Shown here one piece after another: positions 48,634-57,162 of a stretch of DNA of 64,000 nt. The position numbers and the translations under genes were made by a program. Origin of the DNA: Sutcliffiella horikoshii (GTDB lineage Bacteria; Bacillota; Bacilli; Bacillales; Bacillaceae_I); the NCBI RefSeq assembly GCF_019931755.1, contig NZ_CP082918.1, positions 166,001-230,000 of the forward strand. The letters are read 5' to 3'. Under the pieces are notes generated by a model. It worked only from the letters and a program-made list of their open reading frames with translations. It was not told where the DNA came from and did not search any database. The stretch's first letter is position 1. The number at the start of each line of letters is the position of its first letter.

Positions 48634-49388
48634 GCAGAGGTGGATGTCCTCTTCATCTCGAAGAATAAATAAGCCCCGATTAATGCATACATGATAAGAC
48701 TGCTGATCCATAGTTGGTTGCCTACCGATAAGTCGGTAAAGCCTACCAAGTATTCCGGAACAATGTAGAAGATGGGAAGCACGATGGAAACAATCGTTTT
48801 ACTCCAAATGGAAATTCCAATTAAAAACGAGATGGCCATACTTGCGACAATCAGGTTGCCGTAATAGCCGTGCATAATAATTGGTGACTCGATATAATTT
48901 GGCAGGAACATTAACCCTACAAACATGGCAATTGATAAAAAACTCACCAAGTATAAGAAAAAGAATTCTTTAGCCTTGGAAAAGTTATGGCTGGAAATAT
49001 GCCTGAATGTCCACATATAGGCAAGAAGCAGAACAATGCATACTAGCGGGTAACCAATTAGCTCGACCAGCGAGTATTGAAATCCGCCAAAAACGATGTC
49101 CTTCAGAACGATGCCGGAAAATGCCCCAAGAATGATGATGGGAACATATTTAGCCCAGCCACGTACATCAAAAGACATTTCTCCGGAGATCTGCTCCATG
49201 TATTCTTTCGGTGAGCTTCCGATGATATGCTCGACACTCTTATTCTCTTTTTCTGCCTCGTATAGATGCACTTCTAGCTCATCGGTTATCTCATCAATTT
49301 CATTTGTCTTTTTGCCACATGAAAATAGGTAGATTCGTAGGTTTTCTATAAATGTCTGGCTCTTTTTAGATAAAGGTAATTGGTTCAT
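48627..49388 (-). CDS. HAAS/DUF1129-type membrane protein
   Basis: A 253-residue protein. The first 75 residues are a soluble helical domain (LSKKSQTFIENLRIYLFSCG, then EITDELEVHLYEAEKENKS, SSPKEYMEQISGEM) resembling the HAAS signalling domain found next to PadR regulators. Six hydrophobic helices follow, ending in FFEMKRTSTSAK. It is third in a padR operon, 18 bases after the DUF1129-like gene. In related systems the HAAS part contacts or depends on the PadR protein; the physiological role is unknown. Confidence 0.75.
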   Translation of the reverse strand: MNQLPLSKKSQTFIENLRIYLFSCGKKTNEIDEITDELEVHLYEAEKENKSVEHIIGSSPKEYMEQISGEMSFDVRGWAKYVPIIILGAFSGIVLKDIVFGGFQYSLVELIGYPLVCIVLLLAYMWTFRHISSHNFSKAKEFFFLYLVSFLSIAMFVGLMFLPNYIESPIIMHGYYGNLIVASMAISFLIGISIWSKTIVSIVLPIFYIVPEYLVGFTDLSVGNQLWISSLIMYALIGAYLFFEMKRTSTSAK

Positions 49389-49406
49389 TTGGTTTGCTCC
49401 TTTCGG

Positions 49407-50087
49407 TTAATGGGTTTGGTATGCGCGCTGAATCAATTTCCCTGTGGCAAGTAGAATGAGCGCGATAATCAGGTAAATCCACCATTCTATCAAAATTCTT
49501 GGGCCGAAATCAGGAACAAGCCAGGAGAACAATAAAATCAGCGCGAAGGAACCTCCACCAAAAAGGCCAGCTTTTAAATAGGCGCGTTTAGCTGATTTCT
49601 TTTCACTGAAAAGGCTCGAACGAACTAAGGTGAAGATTACTTTTACTCCTAGAGCAGAAACACCTAGAACAGCCAAAGCTAATACGATTAAATTACCTAT
49701 AGGAGAAGGTGCTTTTATCTCAGTAAAGAAAGGCATTATGAAATGAACAATGGATAGCACGAGAGCGAACCACCCTAAGGAATTACTGACCTGGGTGCTT
49801 ATGAAAGGAATCACATCTCGCTTTTTATCTTTAGGCAGCCCTTCAATCAGTTCATCTGCATAAGCTTTGGGGTCTGACCCTAGTAGCTCAGTTCCAGATC
49901 GTCCTTCATGTTGCGCTTCTAACATATGGTCGAGGAGGTCCATCAGTAATTCCTCGCTTTCATGTTCCGCCACTCTTAAATCCGTACGAATATATAATAG
50001 AAAATCCTCATACAACTTCAAATTATCATCACTTAATAGCTTCCGTTTTTCATTATTCTCTTCAATCAATCTTTTCGTATCTCTCAT
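49407..50087 (-). CDS. DUF1129/HAAS membrane protein
   Basis: A 226-residue protein built like its neighbour: a soluble helical domain (LKLYEDFLLYIRTDLRVAEH, then LLMDLLDHMLEAQHEGRSG, DPKAYADELIEGLP) and four hydrophobic segments. Start 50087 is chosen because AGAGGGGAAAAC precedes it and because it overlaps the padR stop by 4 bases; the longer frame runs into padR. The two membrane genes probably arose by an old duplication of the HAAS-plus-membrane layout. Confidence 0.78.
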   Translation of the reverse strand: MRDTKRLIEENNEKRKLLSDDNLKLYEDFLLYIRTDLRVAEHESEELLMDLLDHMLEAQHEGRSGTELLGSDPKAYADELIEGLPKDKKRDVIPFISTQVSNSLGWFALVLSIVHFIMPFFTEIKAPSPIGNLIVLALAVLGVSALGVKVIFTLVRSSLFSEKKSAKRAYLKAGLFGGGSFALILLFSWLVPDFGPRILIEWWIYLIIALILLATGKLIQRAYQTH

Positions 50088-50416
50088 CTGTTTTCCCCTC
50101 TTTGCAATAATTGACTTACAGGACTTGCGATCAGCATCCATTCGCTTGAGATTCGTTCAAGTTCTTCTCTTCCGGAGTCTGTTAGGAAATAGTACTTTCG
50201 GTTCGGTCCGGATGCGGAAGGACGCATTTCGCCTATGATGAATCCGTTCTTTTGAAGTCGGAGCAGTACCGGATAGATGGTGCCTTCACTGATGTCCAGT
50301 AACCCGACTTTTTGCAGCTGCTGGGAAAGTTCGTACCCATAGACTGCTTTCTCCTCGACAATTGCCATCACGCAGGCATCGAGGATTCCTTTTAATAGCT
50401 GGCTTCTTGCTGCCAT
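50084..50416 (-). CDS. PadR-family transcriptional regulator
   Basis: A 110-residue PadR repressor with a winged helix (LKGILDACVMAIVEEKAVYG, then ISEGTIYPVLLRLQKNGFI and a wing with RKYYFLTDSG) and a C-terminal dimerisation helix (GREELERISSEWMLI). It is first of a three-gene operon with two HAAS/DUF1129 membrane proteins, with a 4-base overlap to the next gene. Three near-identical dyads lie upstream, one over its own promoter, so autorepression is likely. Confidence 0.93.
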   Translation of the reverse strand: MAARSQLLKGILDACVMAIVEEKAVYGYELSQQLQKVGLLDISEGTIYPVLLRLQKNGFIIGEMRPSASGPNRKYYFLTDSGREELERISSEWMLIASPVSQLLQRGENR

Positions 50417-50461
50417 GTGTTCACCTACTTTGAGTTGTGGTAAAAGGTAATTTTAGTTTGG

Positions 50462-50557
50462 TATCTTGCATAACAAGGTAATAGGTCAAAGTGCTGCGGC
50501 TATCTTGTATTACATGATACTCTTATTATATGCGTAGCTATCTTGTAATGCAAGGTA
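50462..50557. promoter_or_regulatory. Three PadR operators and the padR promoter
   Basis: TATCTTGCATAACAAGGTA (50462), TATCTTGTATTACATGATA (50501) and TATCTTGTAATGCAAGGTA (50539) share one 19-bp dyad pattern; starts are 39 and 38 bases apart. The minus-strand promoter TTGCAT-N17-TATAAT (50553-50525) has its -35 box inside the third copy. The same sites could also act on the divergent gene at 50628. Confidence 0.85.
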
Positions 50558-50627
50558 TATTTGGAAAATTTTTAAAGGACTCTCTGCGGTGGATGTAGAA
50601 TTTCTAAAATATAAGGAGAGGATTACA

Positions 50628-51305
50628 TTGACTACAAAAACTAGCATCATCCATACATATGAAGAGGCGATAGCTGTAATTAAAGAAGTGGGCTTGCTTC
50701 CGCTTGCGCCGTTATTCGACGATTATCCATCGCTTGGAGGCATTACGCCGAAAGAGGCATGGCATTCCGACACCGAGCAAGATCCGTGGATTTGGAGGAC
50801 GCAATTTGCAGCAGATGGGGTGGCGGCTTATGGAAAATTCATTAAGAAAAAAGCGGTGTTCATCTCCAAGGACCTACTTCCGCTGATGCTTGCTGCACTT
50901 GCAAGTCAAGAAACCATGGAGAAGCGATATGAAAAAGGAGAAGTATCCCGTGAAGCTTTAACCCTTTTCACTCTCATTTCGGAGAACCAAGGAATTGATA
51001 CGAGAGTACTGCGAGCAAAAGCTGGAATGAAGGAAAAAGAAAAGAAGAAAGCTTTCGATCAGGCATTACTGGAGCTGCAAGGAAATCTTGATATTGTGGT
51101 ATCGGGAACAAAAGAAAAGCAGGACGAAAATGGCGAAAAGAATGGGTGGAGCAGTACGTCTTATGAAACGATGAAGCATTGGTGTGACAAAAATCAAATT
51201 AAAGTGTTGGAATTGAAAAAAGAAGAGGCAACCGAAAATCTGATGAATCATTTTGAAAGTTTTACATCAGAAGCGACGATGAAGAAGTTGAAGAGAGTTT
51301 TTTAG
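50628..51305 (+). CDS. AlkZ-related protein
   Basis: A 225-residue soluble protein resembling the short Bacillus proteins labelled AlkZ-related, a winged-helix relative of DNA glycosylases of the YcaQ/AlkZ type. Recognisable phrases are EEAIAVIKEVGLLPLAPLF, TPKEAWHSDTEQDPWIWRTQ and AAYGKFIKKKAVFISKDLLP. The Q-x-Q/QxD catalytic motif of true AlkZ was not identified. TTG 50628 is chosen as start because AAGGAGAGG lies 8 bases upstream. It is divergent from padR. The label comes from memory and needs a profile search. Confidence 0.6.
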   Translation: MTTKTSIIHTYEEAIAVIKEVGLLPLAPLFDDYPSLGGITPKEAWHSDTEQDPWIWRTQFAADGVAAYGKFIKKKAVFISKDLLPLMLAALASQETMEKRYEKGEVSREALTLFTLISENQGIDTRVLRAKAGMKEKEKKKAFDQALLELQGNLDIVVSGTKEKQDENGEKNGWSSTSYETMKHWCDKNQIKVLELKKEEATENLMNHFESFTSEATMKKLKRVF

Positions 51306-51376
51306 TCAAACGTTTGTTCAAAAGGAAAGTTCATGGAACAACAAGAATTCACATAAAATAAAGGCGGGAATGTTTT

Positions 51377-52510
51377 ATGGATAGCAGGATTAGTTTACTT
51401 TGGATAAAACTTTGTTTTGTGTGCGCGATTCTTTTAATTATGCCGTTCTACTATTCGTTAACAGGCACGCTGTTGGCTGTCTATCTTTTGGCTGCGGGAT
51501 TGTATTTGGGGCTTTATTTTTCCATGCCTATTTGGAAAGCGAAGTGGGTGGCGTATTTATTGGCAAGTGGTGCGGTGGTATTGGTGCAACACTTTATCCT
51601 GACGCCTTTTGATGTGTTGCCTTGGCTGTTGGTCTATTTTTTATTGCTGGATGGAATGCAATCTTCCGCTACCAAGCAGGCAGTACTTACGACAATGGCT
51701 GTGCTCTTGCCAATTACGGTCTCCTTTGGCACTCTTGCGGTTTCTGATCTATTTTTCTATCATTTATTTCTTTTCATCATGTTGGCCGGGGTGGGGGCGC
51801 TTATCCATCGGTACTACCGTGATAATGAAAAGTTTGATCGAGAGTGGAAAAGCTTGTTGGTGGAGTATCGTGTCCTAAAAAGGCAGGTTCTTGAAAATGA
51901 GGAGGTTGCCAGAGTCGAGGAGCGGAACCGGATTGCTAGAGATATTCATGATTCTGTGGGGCACCAGTTGACAGCACTCATGATGCAGCTGGCAGTGGCG
52001 GAGCAAGCGGCAGGGGAAGAGAAGGTCGCTTCCATTGTGAAGCAGTCCAAACAGTTGGCCCGGGAAAGCCTTGATGGGATGCGAAAAGCAGTGAAGGCCT
52101 TGCAGGGTGAAGAGGAGCAGGGAATCTCATCAGTGATTCATTTGATCAGAAAATTAGAAGCGGAAAGTCAGATGAGGGTACAGTTGACTACTAAAACGGG
52201 CGTGCTATCGCAGCCTTTAAGCAACGAGCATAATATTGCCTTGTATCGTTTCGTACAGGAGGGAATTACGAATGCCATGAGGCACGGTAGCTCGAAGGAA
52301 ATCTCCATTACGCTTGAGATCATCGGGGAGCACAGCTTTCAGGTGAAGGTGGAAAATAAAACGGAAGTTACAATTCCTGTGGAAGAAGGATTCGGACTGC
52401 AAAATATGCGGAAGCGAATGGAAGGTCTGAACGGACGGATGGAGCGGGAAGTCACCGAGGGATATTTTACAGTGAAGGGAATTTTCCCTTTGAAGGGAGT
52501 TACATATTAA
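51377..52510 (+). CDS. Sensor histidine kinase (NarL/LiaS type)
   Basis: A 377-residue membrane kinase. Five or six hydrophobic segments (residues about 8-145) with almost no external loop are followed by a coiled linker, a HisKA_3 domain with phospho-acceptor H191 (RNRIARDIHDSVGHQLTAL) and an HATPase_c domain (YRFVQEGITNAMRHGSSKEI N-box, EEGFGLQNMRKRMEGL G-box). The absence of an external sensing domain is typical of intramembrane-sensing kinases. It is immediately followed by its response regulator. Downstream ABC-2 exporter genes, after DUF58, may be a target. Confidence 0.92.
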   Translation: MDSRISLLWIKLCFVCAILLIMPFYYSLTGTLLAVYLLAAGLYLGLYFSMPIWKAKWVAYLLASGAVVLVQHFILTPFDVLPWLLVYFLLLDGMQSSATKQAVLTTMAVLLPITVSFGTLAVSDLFFYHLFLFIMLAGVGALIHRYYRDNEKFDREWKSLLVEYRVLKRQVLENEEVARVEERNRIARDIHDSVGHQLTALMMQLAVAEQAAGEEKVASIVKQSKQLARESLDGMRKAVKALQGEEEQGISSVIHLIRKLEAESQMRVQLTTKTGVLSQPLSNEHNIALYRFVQEGITNAMRHGSSKEISITLEIIGEHSFQVKVENKTEVTIPVEEGFGLQNMRKRMEGLNGRMEREVTEGYFTVKGIFPLKGVTY

Positions 52511-53149
52511 GTGATTAATATATTGCTAGCGGAGGACCAGGCGTTGGTTCGGCAAGGAATAAAAATGATGATTGAACAGCATCCTTCGTTTCGGGTTGTG
52601 GCCGAGGTCGCAAATGGGAAGGATGCGGTGGATGCTTATGAGAAACATCTGGTGGATTTGGTGCTGATGGATGTACGGATGCCAGTGATGACGGGGATTG
52701 AAGCTACAAAGGTAATCAGGCAGCGTGACCCGAAAGCGAAGGTGTTGATACTGACCACTTTTGCAGATGATGAGTACGCAATGGAGGCGTTGAAGCTTGG
52801 GGCATTAGGCTATCTATTGAAGGATGCTGATGCGGCGAGCCTTTTGTCCTCGATCGAGAGCTGTTTGAATGGAGGGATTTCCATCGATGCCTCTGTAGCG
52901 GGGAAGGTGGTGCCGAGGTTGATTAACCAGTCGCCAGAGCCCTCTAGTTTGGAGATGGTCGAGTTGACCAGCCGAGAGCGGTCTATTTTACAGCTTGTTG
53001 GTGAGGGGAAAAATAACCAGGAGATTGCAGAAGCCTTGCATCTTTCTATTGGAACGGTGAAGAACCATGTGACGGTTATTTTGCAAAAGCTTGGGCTGAG
53101 GGATCGGACGCAGCTTGCTATTTTTGCTATAAGGAATGGGGTTGTGTAG
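52511..53149 (+). CDS. NarL-type response regulator
   Basis: A 212-residue regulator. The receiver domain has acidic E8/D9, phospho-acceptor D54 (VDLVLMDVRMPVMTGIEATK), T82 (LILTTFADDEYA) and K104 (GYLLKDADAA). The LuxR-type helix-turn-helix is at about 145-210 (LTSRERSILQLVGEGKNNQE, then HLSIGTVKNHVTVILQKLGL). The GTG start abuts the kinase stop and uses a GGAG site within the kinase end, so the two are coupled. No terminator follows; the 52-bp array F begins 66 bases later. Confidence 0.94.
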   Translation: MINILLAEDQALVRQGIKMMIEQHPSFRVVAEVANGKDAVDAYEKHLVDLVLMDVRMPVMTGIEATKVIRQRDPKAKVLILTTFADDEYAMEALKLGALGYLLKDADAASLLSSIESCLNGGISIDASVAGKVVPRLINQSPEPSSLEMVELTSRERSILQLVGEGKNNQEIAEALHLSIGTVKNHVTVILQKLGLRDRTQLAIFAIRNGVV

Positions 53150-53215
53150 GTGGGCATTATAGTTGTTTTCCAATATCATCCACCTATAGACCTGAAGGGC
53201 ATTAAAAATGAAGCG

Positions 53216-53456
53216 TTCGGTCAAATAGAGGGGCTCTATACGCCCGAAGCAGAAGTGAAACCGGGAGTTCGGTCAAATAGAAGGGCTCTATACGCCCGAA
53301 GCGGACGGGAAAGTGGGAGTTCGGTCAAATAGAAGGGTTCTATACGCCCGAAGCGGAAGTGAAACCGGGTGTTCGGTCAAATAGAGGGGCTTTATACGCC
53401 CGAAACGGAAGTAACCCTGCACGTTCAGTCTAATAGAGTGCTCCATTCACCCCGAA
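53216..53456. repeat. Array F: 52-bp units with TTCGG...CCGAA dyads
   Basis: TTCGGTC (last copy TTCAGTC) starts at 53216, 53268, 53320, 53372 and 53424; CCCGAA starts at 53243, 53295, 53347, 53399 and 53451. Every spacing is exactly 52. Within a unit TTCGGTCAAATAGAG is inverted against CTCTATACGCCCGAA (12 of 15 pairs) around GGG. The unit does not resemble array E in sequence, only in period and dyad design. It lies between the response regulator and the DUF58 gene. Confidence 0.92.
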
Positions 53457-53519
53457 CCAAAGGCACTTGTCCCCCAAAAACCTTATGTCACCCCGAACCC
53501 AAAAGAAGGAGGACGATAA

Positions 53520-54800
53520 ATGGATCCAAACCAATATGATTTGCATATGAAAACGCGGTTTCAACGAATAAAGCAACGAGTCAGGGGTAAGAAGTCCGAA
53601 ATCTATTCAAATGACGAATGGAGTGGCTGGGTACACCAAATAGAGAACGAAAGAGGGCTTCGGTTTATGAATGCCGTTCTCTTTCTTCTTCTGTCTGCAT
53701 CCATATTTTTAGGGTCCACTCCGTTAATTTTCCTTTTTTTCGCAATATTAGCCTACATGTGGGGGAACTTCTTTTATCTCACCTATGTGTCCAAAAAGCT
53801 TGAGATTCACATAATAGAGGAGCGGTTGAAGCTGTTTACTGAAGATGAGGGGGTGTTAAGACTTAGAATTACCCACAACAGTTTGCTTCCGATATTTTTC
53901 GGAAGGCTAAGAGTGGGAACGGACAAAAACATACTGTTTCAACATGGAGAAGAGCTAATACATATGAACCAGTTACATTTTAACTTTCATCAGGTTGGTC
54001 GAAGTCAATGGGAGGTCGTACTTCCTTTTACGGCTGTTAAGAGAGGAGTGGCCCAGCTCCACCTGTTCGACATGGAAATCGAGTCTTTCTTTGGTTGGGG
54101 AAAAGTATACCTTCAGACAAGAGACAAAATGCAGTTTGAGGTCATCGTCTATCCGAGAAGGAAGAAAGTTGCGGGGCTTGAGAAAATCTTCCCAAAAAAG
54201 CAGGGAGAGCAACCGAGTAGAAGTTCCCTGTTTGAAGAGAAAAGTAGAGTGCTAGGCACAAGGGATTATGTGACCGGGGATCCTTTTGGTGGCATTCATT
54301 GGAAGGCCACTGCCAGAATGAACAGCCTCCAGTCCAAAGTGTACGAACGGACAACCCAATTATCGTGGTTATTTGTCATTGATATCAGTTCTAGCAGTTT
54401 TGAGGAAAAAATGCGTGGTATTGCGTTTCTCCTACACTATGCCACTAAGCAAAATATCTCCTTTTCGATTCTGGTGAATATTAAGAAACTCGGGAATCCA
54501 TCGTATATCGTGATGAATTCAGGGGAAGGCAAGCAACAACTGTATGCTGGAATGATGCTTTTGGCTCGGATCAAGGTGGAGAACGTGATGATTCCTTCCA
54601 TGACATTCGGACAGATTCTACACCAGCATGCATTAAGGCATCCTTACGTGATTGCATGTGCAGAGCAAGCGGTGATGGAGACGTGGAATTTACCTGCTTC
54701 CACGGAGGGGTTTGTTTTGGAGACTGTGGGAGATGGTGTGAAGTTGGTGAAGTTGCGGAAAGGTATGAAGCACCGGGAGACTTTTATGAAGCATGCTTAA
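53520..54800 (+). CDS. DUF58-domain protein
   Basis: A 426-residue membrane protein. A pair of hydrophobic segments (MNAVLFLLLSASIFLGSTPL, then IFLFFAILAYMWGNFFYL) precedes an external-like beta domain and the DUF58 core with the signature TRDYVTGDPFGGIHWKATAR and a von Willebrand-A-like part (LFVIDISSSSFEEK). DUF58 proteins normally lie in operons with a MoxR-type AAA ATPase and often a transglutaminase-like protein; neither is present on either side here. ATG 53520 follows AAGGAGGACG. It has a weak terminator of its own. Confidence 0.85.
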   Translation: MDPNQYDLHMKTRFQRIKQRVRGKKSEIYSNDEWSGWVHQIENERGLRFMNAVLFLLLSASIFLGSTPLIFLFFAILAYMWGNFFYLTYVSKKLEIHIIEERLKLFTEDEGVLRLRITHNSLLPIFFGRLRVGTDKNILFQHGEELIHMNQLHFNFHQVGRSQWEVVLPFTAVKRGVAQLHLFDMEIESFFGWGKVYLQTRDKMQFEVIVYPRRKKVAGLEKIFPKKQGEQPSRSSLFEEKSRVLGTRDYVTGDPFGGIHWKATARMNSLQSKVYERTTQLSWLFVIDISSSSFEEKMRGIAFLLHYATKQNISFSILVNIKKLGNPSYIVMNSGEGKQQLYAGMMLLARIKVENVMIPSMTFGQILHQHALRHPYVIACAEQAVMETWNLPASTEGFVLETVGDGVKLVKLRKGMKHRETFMKHA

Positions 54801-54830
54801 AGCTCGAGATTTTATTCGGGCTTTTTTGGC
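54799..54830 (+). terminator. Weak terminator after the DUF58 gene
   Basis: AAAGCTCGA pairs with TCGGGCTTT (one G-T pair) followed by TTTT; the left arm overlaps the stop codon. Confidence 0.6.
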
Positions 54831-54854
54831 GTCTACCCCCCCACAACATCAAAA

Positions 54855-54929
54855 GTGACTAAAGTCACCCCGCCCCCCGCAAACTTATGACCTTCTTCAG
54901 GTTAACTTTCCCCTAACCGATAGTATAGT
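54855..54929 (+). promoter_or_regulatory. Dyad and promoter of the ABC-2 operon
   Basis: GTGACT-AA-AGTCAC (54855-54868) is followed by TTAACT (54902) and TATAGT (54924) with a 16-base spacer. The poor -35 and the dyad upstream of it suggest an activator site, possibly for the response regulator encoded at 52511. Confidence 0.45.
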
Positions 54930-54954
54930 AGAAGTAACAAAGGGGGCCACGAAC

Positions 54955-55887
54955 ATGCTAGAAGCCATTCAACTGACCAAAACATTCAAAAACACGCAAG
55001 CCGTTAAAGGCGTCAACTTATACTTAGAAAAAGGGGAAACGGTGGGACTGCTTGGGCCAAACGGTGCCGGCAAGTCCACTACCATTTCCATGCTTTCCTC
55101 CCTCGTAAGTCCGACAAGCGGGGATGTGCTCCTCAAAGGGGAAAGTGTCAAAGATCAGCCGCAGCACCTCAGAGAAATCTTGGGTGTCGTGCCGCAGGAG
55201 ATCGCGGTATTTCCGGAACTGACTGCCTATGAAAATATGAGCTTTTTCGGGAAGATTTACAAACTGCCAAGAAACGAATTAAAACAGAGAATAGAAGAAG
55301 TCTTGACGTTGGTCGGCCTTGAGCAGCGTCAAAAAGAACCGGTAAAGCAATTTTCCGGAGGGATGAAACGTCGACTCAATATTGCAGTGGCACTGCTTCA
55401 CAGACCGGAGATTCTAATCATGGATGAACCGACTGTCGGAATTGATCCGCAATCAAGAAATTACATCCTGGAAACGGTGAAAAAACTAAACGAAGAAAAG
55501 GGGATTACGGTTCTCTACACAAGTCATTACATGGAGGAAGTGGAGTTTCTTTGTCAGCGCCTCTATATCATGGACCGCGGCGAAGTGATCGCCTCCGGGA
55601 CAAAGGATGAAGTGAAAAATATTCTTTCCTCTGAACATACCATCGAGGTCGAAGTGGAAAAGATCAACCCGGCTTTTATCGAAAAGCTCGAGGGCATCCC
55701 GGCCATTTCATCTGTCACTACGCTTGATAAGAAAATTATCTTGCTTGCTCCAAAGAAGATTAACCTGTTAGAAGATGTCTTTGATGCGGCAAAGCAAACA
55801 GACAGTCCGCTAAAAGGAATACAAATAAAAGCGCCGACACTTGAGGATGTCTTTTTGCATCTGACCGGTCGCAAGCTTCGTGATTAG
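54955..55887 (+). CDS. ABC-2 exporter ATP-binding protein
   Basis: A 310-residue ATPase with Walker A GPNGAGKSTT (about residue 36), Q-loop VVPQEIAVFPELTAYENM, signature FSGGMKRRLNIAVALL, Walker B ILIMDEPTVGID and the H-loop in YTSHYMEEVE. The C-terminal 80 residues form the extra domain seen in drug and antibiotic exporters. AAGGGGGCC precedes the start. It is followed by two ABC-2 permeases, making a complete exporter of the DrrA/YhiH-NatA type. Substrate unknown. Confidence 0.94.
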   Translation: MLEAIQLTKTFKNTQAVKGVNLYLEKGETVGLLGPNGAGKSTTISMLSSLVSPTSGDVLLKGESVKDQPQHLREILGVVPQEIAVFPELTAYENMSFFGKIYKLPRNELKQRIEEVLTLVGLEQRQKEPVKQFSGGMKRRLNIAVALLHRPEILIMDEPTVGIDPQSRNYILETVKKLNEEKGITVLYTSHYMEEVEFLCQRLYIMDRGEVIASGTKDEVKNILSSEHTIEVEVEKINPAFIEKLEGIPAISSVTTLDKKIILLAPKKINLLEDVFDAAKQTDSPLKGIQIKAPTLEDVFLHLTGRKLRD

Positions 55888-55899
55888 GGGGATGTCAAC

Positions 55900-57162
55900 G
55901 TGTTAAGTGCGTTTATCAAAAAAGACCTCCTCCACTTGCTGCGGGATAAAAAAGAAGTTCTGATCTTGCTTGCGATGCCGTTTGTGTTAATTACGATTCT
56001 TGGGTTTGCGTTAGGAGGGAACTCTGACGAGAACATTACTCTCAATGCGCAGGTTGCAGTCATTGACCAAGGCGACCTCACTGCCGAGTTAGCGCAATTC
56101 GACAAATGGATGAAATCCGAAAACATTCCTGACCAAGCCAGAAAGCCGATCCTTGAAGCTGCCGAACAAACTTCCTTGCCTGAGTTGCTCGTGGATACAG
56201 TCATGAAAGAGGAACTTCAAGATTTGTTAAAAGTAAAAGTAGAAACAGACCTGGAAGCGACTCTAGACAATGACGCAAACGCCGGAGTTCTGCAATTCCC
56301 GGAAGGTCTTCGTTTTGAAACGTGGAAAAGTCAATTTTTCAACGAGGAAACAACAAAAGAATTAGAGCTCTACTTGAACGAGGGGAAGGGATTGGAAGCA
56401 AATATCATCTCAGATGTGGTAGAGAATTTTACCGATCAGATGCGTCTGCAAACGGTGTTGACGCGAGAGGCCCAACAAACAAATCAGGACTTCCCTATTT
56501 TCGAGAATGTAGCAGATGTGACAGGTGAAACAGTAACAGTGGACGGAAAGGTGCCTGTGGATTCCTTTGGTTATTTTGCTGTGGGGATGAGCACGATGTT
56601 TGCGTTATATGTTGTGTCCTTTGTCGCTGGCTATGCTTATTATGAAAAAGCCACATTTGTGTATGACCGCATCCTGCTTACCAATACAAACCCTTGGATG
56701 TACGCGTCAAGTAAGTGGTTTTCAGCGGTACTGATTTGCTTCCTTCAATTGTGTGCTTTATACGGTTTGGCCGCTTTGATTTATCAGGTGAATTGGCCGG
56801 ATTTGGTTTCTTTCCTGTTGATCACACTCTTTTTCAGTTTTGTGATCGGCTCCATGGCTGTATTGATTACTGCCTTGAATTACCGCTTTGAAACGCAACG
56901 GGTATCCACGATGTTTTCCGGATTCCTTGTTAGTGTGTTTGCATTCTTGGGTGGAAGCTTTGTGCCTTGGAATGAAGTTTCCGACACGATGTTTACGATT
57001 GCCTCATACACTCCAAATGGTGCTGCCCTTCAAGGTTATCTCAAAATATTAAGTGGCGGAGAGCTTGCAGCTATTACGGGTAACCTTTTCCGCTTGGCAG
57101 TGGTGAGTATCGCCCTCCTCCTGATAGCCATTCCTATTTTTCCGAAAAGGAGGTTGATTTAA
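55900..57162 (+). CDS. ABC-2 type permease 1
   Basis: A 420-residue permease with one N-terminal helix (EVLILLAMPFVLITILGFAL), a large external domain of about 190 residues and five C-terminal helices (FAVGMSTMFALYVVSFVAGY to SIALLLIAIPIFPK), the ABC2_membrane_3 layout. The GTG start follows GGGGGATG. A 12-base gap separates it from the ATPase gene and none from the second permease, so the two permeases probably form a heterodimer. Confidence 0.9.
   Translation: MLSAFIKKDLLHLLRDKKEVLILLAMPFVLITILGFALGGNSDENITLNAQVAVIDQGDLTAELAQFDKWMKSENIPDQARKPILEAAEQTSLPELLVDTVMKEELQDLLKVKVETDLEATLDNDANAGVLQFPEGLRFETWKSQFFNEETTKELELYLNEGKGLEANIISDVVENFTDQMRLQTVLTREAQQTNQDFPIFENVADVTGETVTVDGKVPVDSFGYFAVGMSTMFALYVVSFVAGYAYYEKATFVYDRILLTNTNPWMYASSKWFSAVLICFLQLCALYGLAALIYQVNWPDLVSFLLITLFFSFVIGSMAVLITALNYRFETQRVSTMFSGFLVSVFAFLGGSFVPWNEVSDTMFTIASYTPNGAALQGYLKILSGGELAAITGNLFRLAVVSIALLLIAIPIFPKRRLI

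Noticed and set aside
53150..53332. Sixty-codon open frame running into array F
   Set aside because: It is chance reading of the repeats, with no ribosome site and no conserved protein repeat.
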